35,132 nucleotides of DNA from Bradyrhizobium sp. LTSP885 (GTDB lineage Bacteria > Pseudomonadota > Alphaproteobacteria > Rhizobiales > Xanthobacteraceae), in contig NZ_JYMT01000040.1 of the NCBI RefSeq assembly GCF_000938305.1, positions 107,531 through 142,662 on the forward strand, given 5' to 3'. Shown here piece after piece: positions 1 to 7,726 of the stretch. The notes under the pieces are model-generated. The model ran no database searches and had not been told where the DNA came from. It worked only from the letters and a program-made list of their open reading frames with translations. The position numbers and the translations under genes were made by a program. How positions within the stretch are numbered: the stretch's first letter is position 1; each line of letters begins with the position of its first letter.

Positions 1-899
1 CCCGGCCATGACGCCTGTGTTGAATGCTCGGCCCCCGACGCAATCGTCAGTTCCGGCAGCCCCGGCCGCACGGTGGGAACGTGGCGCGGATCGTGATCGG
101 TCACATCGGCTGCAAAACTCTTGCTGCGGCTGACGAGGAAATCGACGATATGATTTCGCAGCGCGTAGTAATAGGGGTGGCGATGCAGGTCGATGCGGCC
201 GCGCTCCTTGGGTAGCGGGTTCTCGACGATCTCCGCCAGCACCGCGCCCGGACCGTTGGTCATCAGGAAGATCTTGTCAGCGAGGAAGATCGCCTCATCA
301 ACGTCGTGGGTGATCATGAAGGTGGTCTGGCCGGTTTCCAGACAAATCCGCCGCACCTCGTCCTGCAGCGTCCCTCGCGTGAGCGCATCCAGCGCCGAGA
401 ACGGCTCGTCCATCAGCATGATCTTCGGCGTGATCGACAGCGCGCGCGCGATGCCGACACGCTGCTTCATGCCGCCGGACAGCTCGGACGGATGCTTGTG
501 TTCGGAGCCGGTGAGGCCGACGAGATCGATGAACTTCTGCGCGTGTGCCTTGACCCGCGCGCGATCCCATTTGCGCCATTTCGAGCTCACGGCATAGCCG
601 ACATTGCCGAGCACCGTGCGCCACGGCAACAGCGCGTGGCTCTGGAAGATCACGGCACGATCGAGGCTGGTGCCCTCGATGCCCTGCCCGTCGACGATGA
701 CAGTGCCCTCGCTTGGCTCGTCGAGCCCAGCGAGGATGTTGAGCACCGTGGTCTTGCCGCAGCCGGAATGCCCGATCACGCAGCCGAACTCGCCGCGCGC
801 CATCGACAGCCAGAGGTTCTCGAACACCGTCGTGGTGCCGCCATCGGGCCCCGGATAGCGCCGCGCGATGGCTTCGATTGAAATGAACTTGTCGGTCAT
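1..899 (-). CDS. ABC transporter ATP-binding protein, nitrate/sulfonate/taurine class (3' end outside window)
   Basis: Cytoplasmic ATPase that should power the import system encoded just upstream. Translation from the ATG at 899 shows every ABC landmark: Walker A GHSGCGKT (residues 43-50), Q-loop Gln86, signature LSGGM (140-144), Walker B IMLMDEP (160-166) and switch His198. No stop codon occurs before the left edge, so about 299 residues are visible and the C-terminus is missing. The family (NrtD, SsuB, TauB) is usually 250-300 residues, so little should be lost. The ATG lies 2 nt after the permease stop and its GGAG ribosome site overlaps the end of the permease gene, which argues for translational coupling. 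The sequence looks closest to NrtD/CmpD. Substrate cannot be read from the ATPase. Confidence 0.93.
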   Translation of the reverse strand, partial: MTDKFISIEAIARRYPGPDGGTTTVFENLWLSMARGEFGCVIGHSGCGKTTVLNILAGLDEPSEGTVIVDGQGIEGTSLDRAVIFQSHALLPWRTVLGNVGYAVSSKWRKWDRARVKAHAQKFIDLVGLTGSEHKHPSELSGGMKQRVGIARALSITPKIMLMDEPFSALDALTRGTLQDEVRRICLETGQTTFMITHDVDEAIFLADKIFLMTNGPGAVLAEIVENPLPKERGRIDLHRHPYYYALRNHIVDFLVSRSKSFAADVTDHDPRHVPTVRPGLPELTIASGAEHSTQASWP

Positions 900-901
900 C
901 G

Positions 902-1741
902 CTACTCCGGAAACGTCACCATGCGCGTGAACCGCGCAAGGACCTGGTCGAGCAGCATGCCGACGATGCCGATCAGCAGGATCGCGATGATCACATTGGT
1001 GATCGACAGGTTATTCCACTCGTTCCAGACGAAGTAGCCGATGCCGGTGCCGCCGACCAGCATCTCGGCCGCAACGATCACCAGCCAGGCAATCCCGATC
1101 GAGATCCGCATGCCGGTGAGGATCGTCGGCGCCGCTGCCGGCAGGATCACGGTGAAGGCGCGCCTGACGGTGCCGACCTCGAGCGTGCGCGCGACATTGA
1201 TCCATTCCTTGCGCACGCTGGCGACGCCGAACGCGGTGTTGAGCAGCATCGGCCACACCGAGCAGATGAAGATGACGAAGATCGCCGAGATCGAGGAATC
1301 CTTGATGGTGTAGAGCGCAAGCGGCATCCAGGCCAGCGGCGAGATCGGCTTCAGCACCTGAATGAAGGGATCGAGTGCCTTACTGATCAAGGGCGACATG
1401 CCGATCAGGAAGCCGAGCGGGATGGCGACGACCACGGCAATGAAATAGCCGAGCGCGACGCGTCCCATCGAGTAAGCAAGCTGGATGCCGAGCCCCTTGT
1501 CGTTCGGCCCGTTGTCGTAGAACGGCCGCTTCAAATGCTCCCACAGCTTTGCGCCGACATCCACCGGTCCCGGCATCGCCGACTTGCCCTGCGTTGCCGT
1601 CAGCCCCATCAGTTTTGCATATTCCGGGCTCATGTTGGCAGCGGTGCCGGTGCCGCGGGTCGCAAGATGCCAGGCGCCGAGGAAGACGGCGAGCAGCGCG
1701 ATGGAGACGATGGCGGCACGAAGGCGGAGAGAGAGAGTCAT
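902..1741 (-). CDS. ABC transporter permease, NrtB/SsuC/TauC class
   Basis: Inner-membrane permease of 279 residues, the normal size for this class (BPD_transp_1 fold). It has an N-terminal membrane helix (about residues 9-27) followed by a periplasmic stretch and then about five further helices. The EAA-type cytoplasmic loop, which docks on the ATPase, is seen as ARTLEVGTVRRAF followed by a proline-containing segment. An in-frame extension reaches back to 1834, but it runs through a dispersed repeat and reads as low-complexity Arg/Ser-rich sequence, so the ATG at 1741 (MTLSLRLR) is preferred. It is separated from the binding-protein gene by 172 bp holding that repeat, and it is followed after 2 nt by the ATPase gene. 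Confidence 0.92.
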   Translation of the reverse strand: MTLSLRLRAAIVSIALLAVFLGAWHLATRGTGTAANMSPEYAKLMGLTATQGKSAMPGPVDVGAKLWEHLKRPFYDNGPNDKGLGIQLAYSMGRVALGYFIAVVVAIPLGFLIGMSPLISKALDPFIQVLKPISPLAWMPLALYTIKDSSISAIFVIFICSVWPMLLNTAFGVASVRKEWINVARTLEVGTVRRAFTVILPAAAPTILTGMRISIGIAWLVIVAAEMLVGGTGIGYFVWNEWNNLSITNVIIAILLIGIVGMLLDQVLARFTRMVTFPE

Positions 1742-1744
1742 TGC

Positions 1745-1903
1745 GCAAGCACCCTCCGCACGTCGTCCCGGCGAAGGCCGGGACCCATACGCCGTGCTCT
1801 CGCGAGAGGGCACACGGGGAGACGTCTCGCGCAATAACTCACGGTCGTGGTTATGGGTCCCGGCCCCTCCGTGCGCAATTGCGCACTAGGCCGGGAGGAC
1901 GGA
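1745..1903. repeat. Dispersed palindromic repeat inside the transporter operon
   Basis: The gap between the binding-protein and permease genes holds a symmetric element. GCCGGGACCCATA (1777-1789) is the exact reverse complement of TATGGGTCCCGGC (1852-1864), and a perfect 16-bp palindrome GTGCGCAATTGCGCAC lies at 1871-1886. The same palindrome, again flanked by GGCC-rich arms, recurs at 10067-10082. From memory, elements like this are scattered in many copies through Bradyrhizobium genomes. Frames running through it are not genes. Confidence 0.8.
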
Positions 1904-1913
1904 GAGATTCCGC

Positions 1914-3299
1914 TCACGACGACTTCCTGATCTTGAAGCCCGCGAGATAGTCGTCGGGCTTCTCCGGATCAAAAGTCTTGCCCATCACCGAGAACGACTT
2001 GTAGGACGTCGCCGGCGGCGACAGCCCCATCTCGGCCATCACCTTCTTGGTGTCGGTGGCGAGATAGACCTGCTCGGCCACTGCGTGATAGTCGACGTCG
2101 CCCTTGATCTGGCCCCAGCGCTTCATCTGCGTCAGCATCCACACCGCAAAGGACTGCCACGGGAACGGATCGAAATCGACGCGCTTCGCGTCGGTCTTCA
2201 CGCCACCGAGCCCGTCGGCATAGGTGCCGGTCAAGACCTGTTCCAGCACCGTGACCGGCGCGTTGATGTAGTTGGCCGGCGCGATTGCCTCCGCGATCTG
2301 CTTGCGGTTCTCGGCCTTCGATGCGTAGCCGGTCGCATCGACGATCGCGCGGGTCAGCGCGGCGAACGAATTCGGCGCCGTCGTGATGAACTCACGGCTG
2401 GCAGCGAAGCTGCAGCAGGGATGGCCATCCCAGATCTCCTTGGACAGGATGTGCAGGAAGCCGACACCGTCATAGATCGCGCGCTGGCAGATGTTGTCGG
2501 GCGCAAGGAAGCCGTCGATATTGTCGGCGCGCAGATTGGCGACCATCTCCGGCGGCGGCACCGAGCGGAGCTGCACGTCGACGTCAGGATCGATCCCGTG
2601 CTCGGCCAGATAATAGCGCAGCAGGTAATTGTGCATGGAGTAATCGAACGGAATGGCGAACTTCATGCCCTTCCAATCCTTCGGGTCGCGCCGGTCCTTG
2701 TGCTTCATGGCGAGCGTGATGCCCTGCCCGTTGATGTTCTCGATCGCAGGCACCGTGAACGGTATAGCTGTGGCCCCTAACCCGAGCGAGATCGCGATCG
2801 GCATCGGCGCCAGCATGTGGGCCGCGTCGTATTCCTTGTTGATGGTCTTGTCGCGGATCACCGCCCAGCCGGCGGTCTTCACCACCTCGACGTTCAAGCC
2901 CTGCCTGGCATAGAAGCCGAGCGGTGCTGCCATGATGATCGGCGTCGCGCAGGTGATCGGGATGAAGCCGACCTTGAGGTCCTTTTTCTCCGGCGCACCG
3001 GCCTCGGCAAATGCCTCGGTCGCAGTTTTCAACGGAAAGAACTGCGACAGCGCGGCGAGCGCAGTCGACGCGCCAACCGATTTCAGGAACGCACGGCGCG
3101 CGGCGTCCTGCGGAAAGACCGCCCGCATCACGGCCGAGGCGACCACGCCTTCGTAACGCTTCTCTTCACTTTCGACCGGCTCACAACGCAGCGCGCGGTC
3201 GGCATGATCGTGCTCGGCAGCAGAGCGATGCTGTCCGCAGACGCAAGCAGACCGCGTGAGCGCGCGGTCGGCGTCGAAGGGATCGTCGAAGGTGGACAT
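1914..3299 (-). CDS. Tat-exported ABC substrate-binding protein, NrtA/CmpA-like family
   Basis: Periplasmic solute receptor (461 residues) for the adjacent permease and ATPase. The mature part begins near KKDLKVGFIPITCATPI and has the NrtA/CmpA/SsuA-type bilobed fold; NMT1-like features include DYSMHNYLLRYY and VPPPEMVANLRA. A twin-arginine export signal ARRAFLK (Arg68-Arg69) is followed by a hydrophobic stretch. Before it lies an unusually long cytoplasmic n-region of 67 residues containing CVCGQHRSAAEHDH (Cys19, Cys21, His24, His30). The ATG at 3299 has GAGG six bases upstream; the open frame back to 3398 lacks such a site. By sequence the family is often labelled nitrate-binding, but the sulfurtransferase and flavoprotein neighbours suggest a sulfonate or other organosulfur ligand. 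Ligand assignment is uncertain. Confidence 0.9.
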   Translation of the reverse strand: MSTFDDPFDADRALTRSACVCGQHRSAAEHDHADRALRCEPVESEEKRYEGVVASAVMRAVFPQDAARRAFLKSVGASTALAALSQFFPLKTATEAFAEAGAPEKKDLKVGFIPITCATPIIMAAPLGFYARQGLNVEVVKTAGWAVIRDKTINKEYDAAHMLAPMPIAISLGLGATAIPFTVPAIENINGQGITLAMKHKDRRDPKDWKGMKFAIPFDYSMHNYLLRYYLAEHGIDPDVDVQLRSVPPPEMVANLRADNIDGFLAPDNICQRAIYDGVGFLHILSKEIWDGHPCCSFAASREFITTAPNSFAALTRAIVDATGYASKAENRKQIAEAIAPANYINAPVTVLEQVLTGTYADGLGGVKTDAKRVDFDPFPWQSFAVWMLTQMKRWGQIKGDVDYHAVAEQVYLATDTKKVMAEMGLSPPATSYKSFSVMGKTFDPEKPDDYLAGFKIRKSS

Positions 3300-3363
3300 G
3301 CTGCGCCTCATTGTCGCACCTGATCGCAGAGAGCACTGCGATCCGGCCAGTTGATCACCGCCC

Positions 3364-3382
3364 GGCGGCGTTTTGCGCCGCC
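3364..3382. other. Intergenic hairpin between sulfurtransferase and binding-protein genes
   Basis: GGCGGCG and CGCCGCC form a perfect 7-bp stem around a TTTTG loop. No T-run follows on the minus strand, so it is more likely an mRNA-stabilising or processing hairpin in the operon transcript than a strong terminator. Confidence 0.45.
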
Positions 3383-3405
3383 AGACGGTGAAAAACATGC
3401 ACTTT

Positions 3406-4284
3406 CTATGCCGCCTTGCTCGTTGCGACGTCAGCGGTCGGCAGACCTTCGTCGATCGGCAGTGACGGATCGCGTGACCATTCGTTCCAGGAGCCGAAGT
3501 ACATCCGCACGTCCTTCACGCCGGCGTTCTTCAGTGCGAGGAATGTGTTCGAGGCACGCGCGCCCTTGAAGCAATAGAGATAGACCGGCGTCGACTGCGA
3601 GATACCGACGGTGGCGCATTCCGCCAGGATCTCGTCCTTGGACTTGAAGCGCGGGCCTTCGCCGGTCGGCTTCATCATGCGGTACCATTCGAGCCAGACC
3701 GCACCGGGAATGCGGCCCTTGCGCGGGCAGTAATCCTTGCCGTAGGGCGAGGAGCTGTCGCCGATCCACTCGTCGACATCGCGCACGTCGAGGATCGCGA
3801 TGCCGGGCTTGTCGAGCGCCGCCAGCATCGCCTTGGCGTCGATCAGGATGTCGCCGGCCTCGGGCACGATCGAGAACGAGGCCTTCACCGGCACCGGAAC
3901 GTCGGTGGTCACAGGCAGGTCCGCCGCCTTCCAGGCGTCGTAGCCGCCATGCAGCACCTTCACCTTGGGATAGCCAAGCATGGTGAGCAGGTAATAGCCG
4001 CGACAGGACTGGCCGAAGCCGGAATTCATCGACTGCTCGTAGATCACGGCGGTTTCCTTGCCGGACAGGCCGGCAGCGCCGAACGCATTGGCGAACTTGG
4101 TCTTCAGCTCGTGCATGCCTTCCGGCGTCGAGGTCGCCAGATAGGTGAAGATGTCATGCACATTGACGGCGTTGGGCAGGTGCCCCGCCGCGTAGGCATC
4201 CGGATTCCGTGTGTCGATGACGACACAGGGTTCTTTCGCGATGAGCCCGGCAAGTTCGCCGGCGGTGATCAGAACGTCCGTCAT
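3406..4284 (-). CDS. Two-domain sulfurtransferase (rhodanese family)
   Basis: A 292-residue protein with two rhodanese repeats, the size of thiosulfate and 3-mercaptopyruvate sulfurtransferases, which carry sulfane sulfur as a cysteine persulfide. The N-terminal repeat (about 10-130, with VVIDTRNPDAYAAGHLPNA) has no cysteine in its active-site loop and is probably structural. The C-terminal repeat (about 145-285, with ILDVRDVDEW) has the catalytic loop YCFKGARAS with Cys238; the lysine after the Cys resembles the thiosulfate-type CRKG loop more than the CGSG loop of mercaptopyruvate enzymes. No signal peptide, so cytoplasmic. A clear AGGAGAGG site precedes the ATG. It lies 48 bp after the flavoprotein gene and 106 bp before the binding protein, suggesting handling of sulfur released from the imported compound (inference). 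Confidence 0.9.
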   Translation of the reverse strand: MTDVLITAGELAGLIAKEPCVVIDTRNPDAYAAGHLPNAVNVHDIFTYLATSTPEGMHELKTKFANAFGAAGLSGKETAVIYEQSMNSGFGQSCRGYYLLTMLGYPKVKVLHGGYDAWKAADLPVTTDVPVPVKASFSIVPEAGDILIDAKAMLAALDKPGIAILDVRDVDEWIGDSSSPYGKDYCPRKGRIPGAVWLEWYRMMKPTGEGPRFKSKDEILAECATVGISQSTPVYLYCFKGARASNTFLALKNAGVKDVRMYFGSWNEWSRDPSLPIDEGLPTADVATSKAA

Positions 4285-4332
4285 GGCAGCCTCTCCTGTT
4301 TGCAGTTGCAGTCTTGGTGGTCCCGAACTTCT

Positions 4333-5460
4333 TCACGCGTCCGCCAGCATCTTGCGCAGCTGCTTGGTGGCGGGGGTCACGATGGCGACGAAATAGGCCT
4401 CGCGAAGCCTTCGCTGCGCGCGGTGGCTCTTCAGATAGCCGCGCGCGCCGCAATGGAGCATCGCCGCATGCGCGACCGCGACGCTGGCGTCGCCGATCCG
4501 CAAGCGCAGCGCGACGACGCGGCGCCAGTAGCTGTCGTCTTCATTGTAGGGATCGCGCGCCAGCGTCATCGCCTCCTTCTCGAACTCGGCATAGAGCTCG
4601 CGGAACTGCAGCGGCTGCTGCGGCAAATAGCGATTGACGTGGCCGAGCGGCGCATGGACTTCGTCCATGATGTTGATGCAGTCCTTCATCAGGCCGAGGC
4701 CCATGCCTGCCTGCAGCAGGATGAAGCCGGCGCGGATCTTCTTGACGAACGGTGCGGCGGTCTCGGCCAGGATCAATTCGTCAGGCACGAACACGTCGCG
4801 GAACTGGACGCCATAGGTGCCGGTGCCATCCATCGCCAGAAACGGTTTGCAGGGCGTCAGCGTGATGGCAGGATCGGAGCAGTCGGCGAGGAACATCACG
4901 GTGCCGCCGGACTCGGGTTTACCGTCCTCGTCCTCACGCTCGAAGATAGTGCCGAAGTAATGGTCGGGCCCAAGGTTCGACACCCAGGGCAGCGCGCCGC
5001 GGACGACATAGCCGCCCTCGACCTTGCGGCCCTTCAGCTTCAGCCGCTCGATGCCGAAGAAGCTCTTCATCGGGTTCGACAGCCCGGTGCCGCCGAGCAC
5101 GCGCCCGCTCGAAAAGGCGTCGCCGAAGCGCGTGGCGAGCTTCATGTTGGTGGAGTTCGCCGCGTACCAGACCAGCGTGTTCTGGCACCAGGCCATGAAG
5201 GCGGTGGCGCCGCAGATCTCGCCGAGGGCGGCCATCGACTGGATGGCGCAGCGCAGATCGGCCGGCCCTTCCTGCGGGACGTGGCTGGCCCAGGCGCCGA
5301 CCTCGCCGAGCCGACGCAGGAATTCGCCGGGATAGACGGAGCCGGCATCGATTGCGGATGCAAGCGGTGCCAGCTCCTGACGGGCCAACCGGGCGACCTC
5401 GTCGGCAATGGTCGGTGCGGGATCTGCAATGTCGACCCGCGATAAAGCCAGTGAACCCAT
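4333..5460 (-). CDS. Acyl-CoA dehydrogenase-fold flavoprotein
   Basis: A 375-residue protein with the acyl-CoA dehydrogenase fold: an N-terminal helical domain (about 15-115, MAALGEICGATAFMAW), a middle beta domain (about 120-225, GLSNPMKSF and WVSNLGPDHYF) and a C-terminal helical bundle. I do not see the catalytic glutamate in the usual YEGT-like context near the C-terminus; the matching stretch reads VTPATKQLR. That would suit the flavin-monooxygenase branch of the superfamily (DszC/SfnB-like, which cleaves C-S or oxidises sulfur compounds), but true substrate and chemistry are unknown. ATG at 5460 with GGAGA six bases upstream is preferred over an upstream TTG at 5490. It is the second gene of the operon, 39 bp after the OsmC gene. 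Confidence 0.85.
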   Translation of the reverse strand: MGSLALSRVDIADPAPTIADEVARLARQELAPLASAIDAGSVYPGEFLRRLGEVGAWASHVPQEGPADLRCAIQSMAALGEICGATAFMAWCQNTLVWYAANSTNMKLATRFGDAFSSGRVLGGTGLSNPMKSFFGIERLKLKGRKVEGGYVVRGALPWVSNLGPDHYFGTIFEREDEDGKPESGGTVMFLADCSDPAITLTPCKPFLAMDGTGTYGVQFRDVFVPDELILAETAAPFVKKIRAGFILLQAGMGLGLMKDCINIMDEVHAPLGHVNRYLPQQPLQFRELYAEFEKEAMTLARDPYNEDDSYWRRVVALRLRIGDASVAVAHAAMLHCGARGYLKSHRAQRRLREAYFVAIVTPATKQLRKMLADA

Positions 5461-5499
5461 CGTTCGTCTCCGCACCTTTGATTGCTGCAAGTTTTGGCG

Positions 5500-6042
5500 T
5501 TACGCGCTGACCTCGAGATTGACCGGACGGGTGAAGGTGTTGGCGACCGGCGACCACTTCTTCACATGCGTCACCAGCGCATCGATCTCGTCCTGCGGGA
5601 TGCCTTCGCACTCCATGTCGACCTTGACGCGGACGTCGGTGAAGCCGACCGGCTTCTCGCTGACGTCGCCGGTGCCCCACACTGCTGTGATGTTGAGGTC
5701 GCCCTCGAGCTGCAGTTCGAGCTTGTTGACGACCCAGCCACGGTGCACGGCGTTGGCGTGCAGGCCGACCGCAAGGCAGGAGCCGAGCGCGGCGAGCGAG
5801 GCTTCCGACGGATTGGGCGCGGTGTCGTCGCCAAGCAGGCCCGGCGGCTCGTCGACGATGTAGGGCGCGAGATTGCGGATGTAGTTGGAATGGCGGAACC
5901 GGCCCTCGGCCACCGTCTTGCACTTCAAGGTCTTGATGACCTTCGGGTTGGCCTTGCCGTTGGCAATGAGCTGTTCCAGCCCGTCCTTGTCGATCGGCGC
6001 AAGGCAGCCGGTCAGTACCGTTTTTTGAGCGACAGCAGTCAT
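5500..6042 (-). CDS. OsmC/Ohr-family protein lacking the second redox cysteine
   Basis: A 180-residue cytoplasmic protein of the OsmC/Ohr fold. The family motif around the peroxidatic cysteine is clear: PNPSEASLAALGSCLAVG, with Cys89. The second cysteine that normally resolves the sulfenic acid (in a context such as yCPVsNT) is replaced by serine: KKWSPVANTFTR, Ser164. It may therefore not act as a classical thiol peroxidase and could bind or hydrolyse an acyl or thiol compound instead (inference). It is the first gene of the operon; GGGAGA precedes the ATG by six bases. The start lies 31 bp from the operator-like palindrome at 6074-6097, so this is where regulation by the divergent TetR protein should act. 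Confidence 0.88.
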   Translation of the reverse strand: MTAVAQKTVLTGCLAPIDKDGLEQLIANGKANPKVIKTLKCKTVAEGRFRHSNYIRNLAPYIVDEPPGLLGDDTAPNPSEASLAALGSCLAVGLHANAVHRGWVVNKLELQLEGDLNITAVWGTGDVSEKPVGFTDVRVKVDMECEGIPQDEIDALVTHVKKWSPVANTFTRPVNLEVSA

Positions 6043-6073
6043 CAGTTTTCTCCCTGGAGCGGTGGAATAGGTA

Positions 6074-6097
6074 AGGATACCGAACGGTCTGTATCCT
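6074..6097. promoter_or_regulatory. Candidate TetR operator in the divergent promoter region
   Basis: AGGATAC (6074-6080) and GTATCCT (6091-6097) are exact inverted repeats, and a second dyad ACCGAACGGT (6079-6088) sits inside. The 24-bp span and nested symmetry are typical of TetR-family operators. It lies in the 264-bp gap between the minus-strand operon start (6042) and the plus-strand TetR gene (6307), close to the operon side. Function is inferred. Confidence 0.6.
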
Positions 6098-6306
6098 GCA
6101 TAAGGCGTGCCAGACCTGGCCGGACTTGGGCCAAATCAAAAGCCGAACCGGCGCAGACGCTTAGCCTGCCATGCCCATGGATTGATCAGGACGCCGCTGC
6201 CCAAACGAAATGCATCTGCCGCCAGGGAGCGATTATTTTGCGCGCATGACCGGGCGAACGAAGATGCGACTTGATGATTGCGCCGCGGTCCGATTTACTG
6301 CCGCGC

Positions 6307-6969
6307 ATGGCCAAATCAGTTGCGAAGAAAAAACCTGCTGCGGCGTTCGCCGCCGGCGACGATGAATCCGCGCGCGGGCGTTTGCTGAACGCGGCGACGC
6401 ATCTGTTCTGCAAGAACGGCATCAACGCGACCGGGATCGACGCGATCATCGACGAAGCGGGAACCGCGAAGACCACGCTCTACAAACTGTTCGGATCGAA
6501 GACCAACCTGGTCCACGCGGTGCTTGAGAACGAAGGCAAGCAGTGGCGCGAATGGTTCATCGGCGCCATCGAAGCCGGCGGCGGCGATCCGCAGACCAAG
6601 CTGACGCGGATCTTCCCCGCGCTGAAGATCTGGTTTGCCGAGGACCGCTTCTACGGCTGCCCCTTCATCAATGCGGTCGCCGAGCACGACAAGGACCAGA
6701 AGCAGTTCCGCAACATCGCCCTGAAGCACAAGAAGGTGGTGCTGGCGCACATCGAAAAGCTCGCCGCTGAAATGGGCGCGGTCGAGCCGGCAAGTCTCGC
6801 CCATCAGCTCGCATTGCTGATCGACGGCGCCATCGTCGCCGCCATGGTGTCGTGCGATCCGGGCGTCGCCGACACCGCAGGCCTCGCCGCCGGCAATCTG
6901 TTCGCGCCGTCGAAAGTGAAGAAGCCGAAGCGCGCGGGCAGCGCGGCGGAGCAGTTGGTCGCGGTCTAG
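6307..6969 (+). CDS. TetR/AcrR-family transcriptional regulator
   Basis: A 220-residue DNA-binding repressor-type protein. The N-terminal helix-turn-helix is typical: GRLLNAATHLFCKNGINATG, then IDAIIDEAGTAKTTLYKLFG, about residues 25-70. The C-terminal ligand/dimer domain includes WFAEDRFYGCPFINAVAEHD, a pattern common in TetR_C proteins of this subgroup. A lysine-rich tail (KVKKPKRAG) ends the protein. In-frame starts upstream exist (TTG 6271, ATG 6274); none has a strong ribosome site, and ATG 6307 is chosen because it gives a normal leader (MAKSVAKKK). It is divergent from the OsmC-ABC operon and is the likely regulator of both, through 6074-6097. Confidence 0.9.
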   Translation: MAKSVAKKKPAAAFAAGDDESARGRLLNAATHLFCKNGINATGIDAIIDEAGTAKTTLYKLFGSKTNLVHAVLENEGKQWREWFIGAIEAGGGDPQTKLTRIFPALKIWFAEDRFYGCPFINAVAEHDKDQKQFRNIALKHKKVVLAHIEKLAAEMGAVEPASLAHQLALLIDGAIVAAMVSCDPGVADTAGLAAGNLFAPSKVKKPKRAGSAAEQLVAV

Positions 6970-7154
6970 GGAGCGTACTCATCATTCGAGCTTGATGGTG
7001 AGGCTTGCTCGATGTCCGCTATGCCCGGACAGCGACTCAATTCTGCAGCGCAATGAAATGACGCGATGAGCCATCAACGGTCATTGACGCCGTCACCGTA
7101 GGCACGCACCTTACCATATCCCATGCTGCCTCGTTCCCGTTGCGGAGCACAAAC
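6970..7154. other. Short intergenic region with weak hairpin
   Basis: Between the TetR stop and the next hypothetical frame. TGTCCG (7013-7018) pairs with CGGACA (7026-7031) and might end the TetR transcript, but no T-run follows. Nothing else recognisable. Confidence 0.3.
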
Positions 7155-7624
7155 ATGAATGCAGACTGCCAGATAACAGCCCTGCCACTCGGTGAGTTCC
7201 GCATGGGCGTGGAGGGATTTGGGGCAGGTGTTACCGTGAAAAGCAAGCCGATCAAATGCCTAGAGAAGGAGATCGTGTTTGTGAAGCCACAGAGCGCCGC
7301 ATCGTCGAACTGGCACGAAGAGTTCGTAGAATTCTCTGCGGATGGGCGGTTTCTGTTACTTCACGGCGAATTTTCAACATTCGTCATAGATATTGAAGGT
7401 GGCACGTTGTCATTATTCAAAGATACAATTCGATCTCCTAATGGAATATGGTGCGAAGAAACCTCAATTCTCGGCAGGGACATCTCCATGTGAGTGGAAC
7501 GCGACGCCATTATTATTTGCAGTTCCAATTTTTGAATGACTCTGACTTCATCAAACAGCGCGGCATCTATCACGAACTGCGGTTGCGGCAAATCGTGGAA
7601 GCAAAGGACAAGAAATTCACATAA
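7155..7624 (+). pseudogene. Frame-disrupted hypothetical gene
   Basis: A frame from ATG 7155 (MNADCQITALPLGEF) encodes 112 residues and stops at 7493. A second frame, open from 7442 to the TAA at 7622-7624, continues with protein-like sequence: GHLHVSGTRRHYYLQF, then FIKQRGIYHELRLRQIVEAK. The change of frame without a gap, and the lack of any ribosome site for the second part, suggest one original protein of about 155 residues broken by a frameshift near 7450-7495. Base composition is less GC-rich than the flanking genes, hinting at a recently acquired segment. I do not recognise the family; FSADGRFLLLHGEF and VIDIEGGTLSLF look like beta-strand repeats of a WD/propeller-like fold, which is weak evidence. 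Two separate overlapping short genes are the alternative. Confidence 0.5.
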
Positions 7625-7726
7625 TGCCTCGTGAAGCGACGCTTACCCAACATCGCCTTGTGTTCGGCGATGCCCGGGCCCTTCACAATAGGCCAACAGG
7701 CGCAACTGCGATAAAGTTTGGTCATC

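Noticed and set aside
1535..1950. Several plus-strand open frames around 1535-1950
   Set aside because: They overlap the permease gene and the palindromic repeat and have no family resemblance.
1..3299. Confident assignment of the importer as a nitrate transporter
   Set aside because: Family resemblance allows it, but no nitrate or nitrite reductase lies nearby and the operon partners concern sulfur and thiols.
3949..5445. A 498-codon open frame on the plus strand
   Set aside because: Antisense to the sulfurtransferase and flavoprotein genes, which have motifs and ribosome sites.
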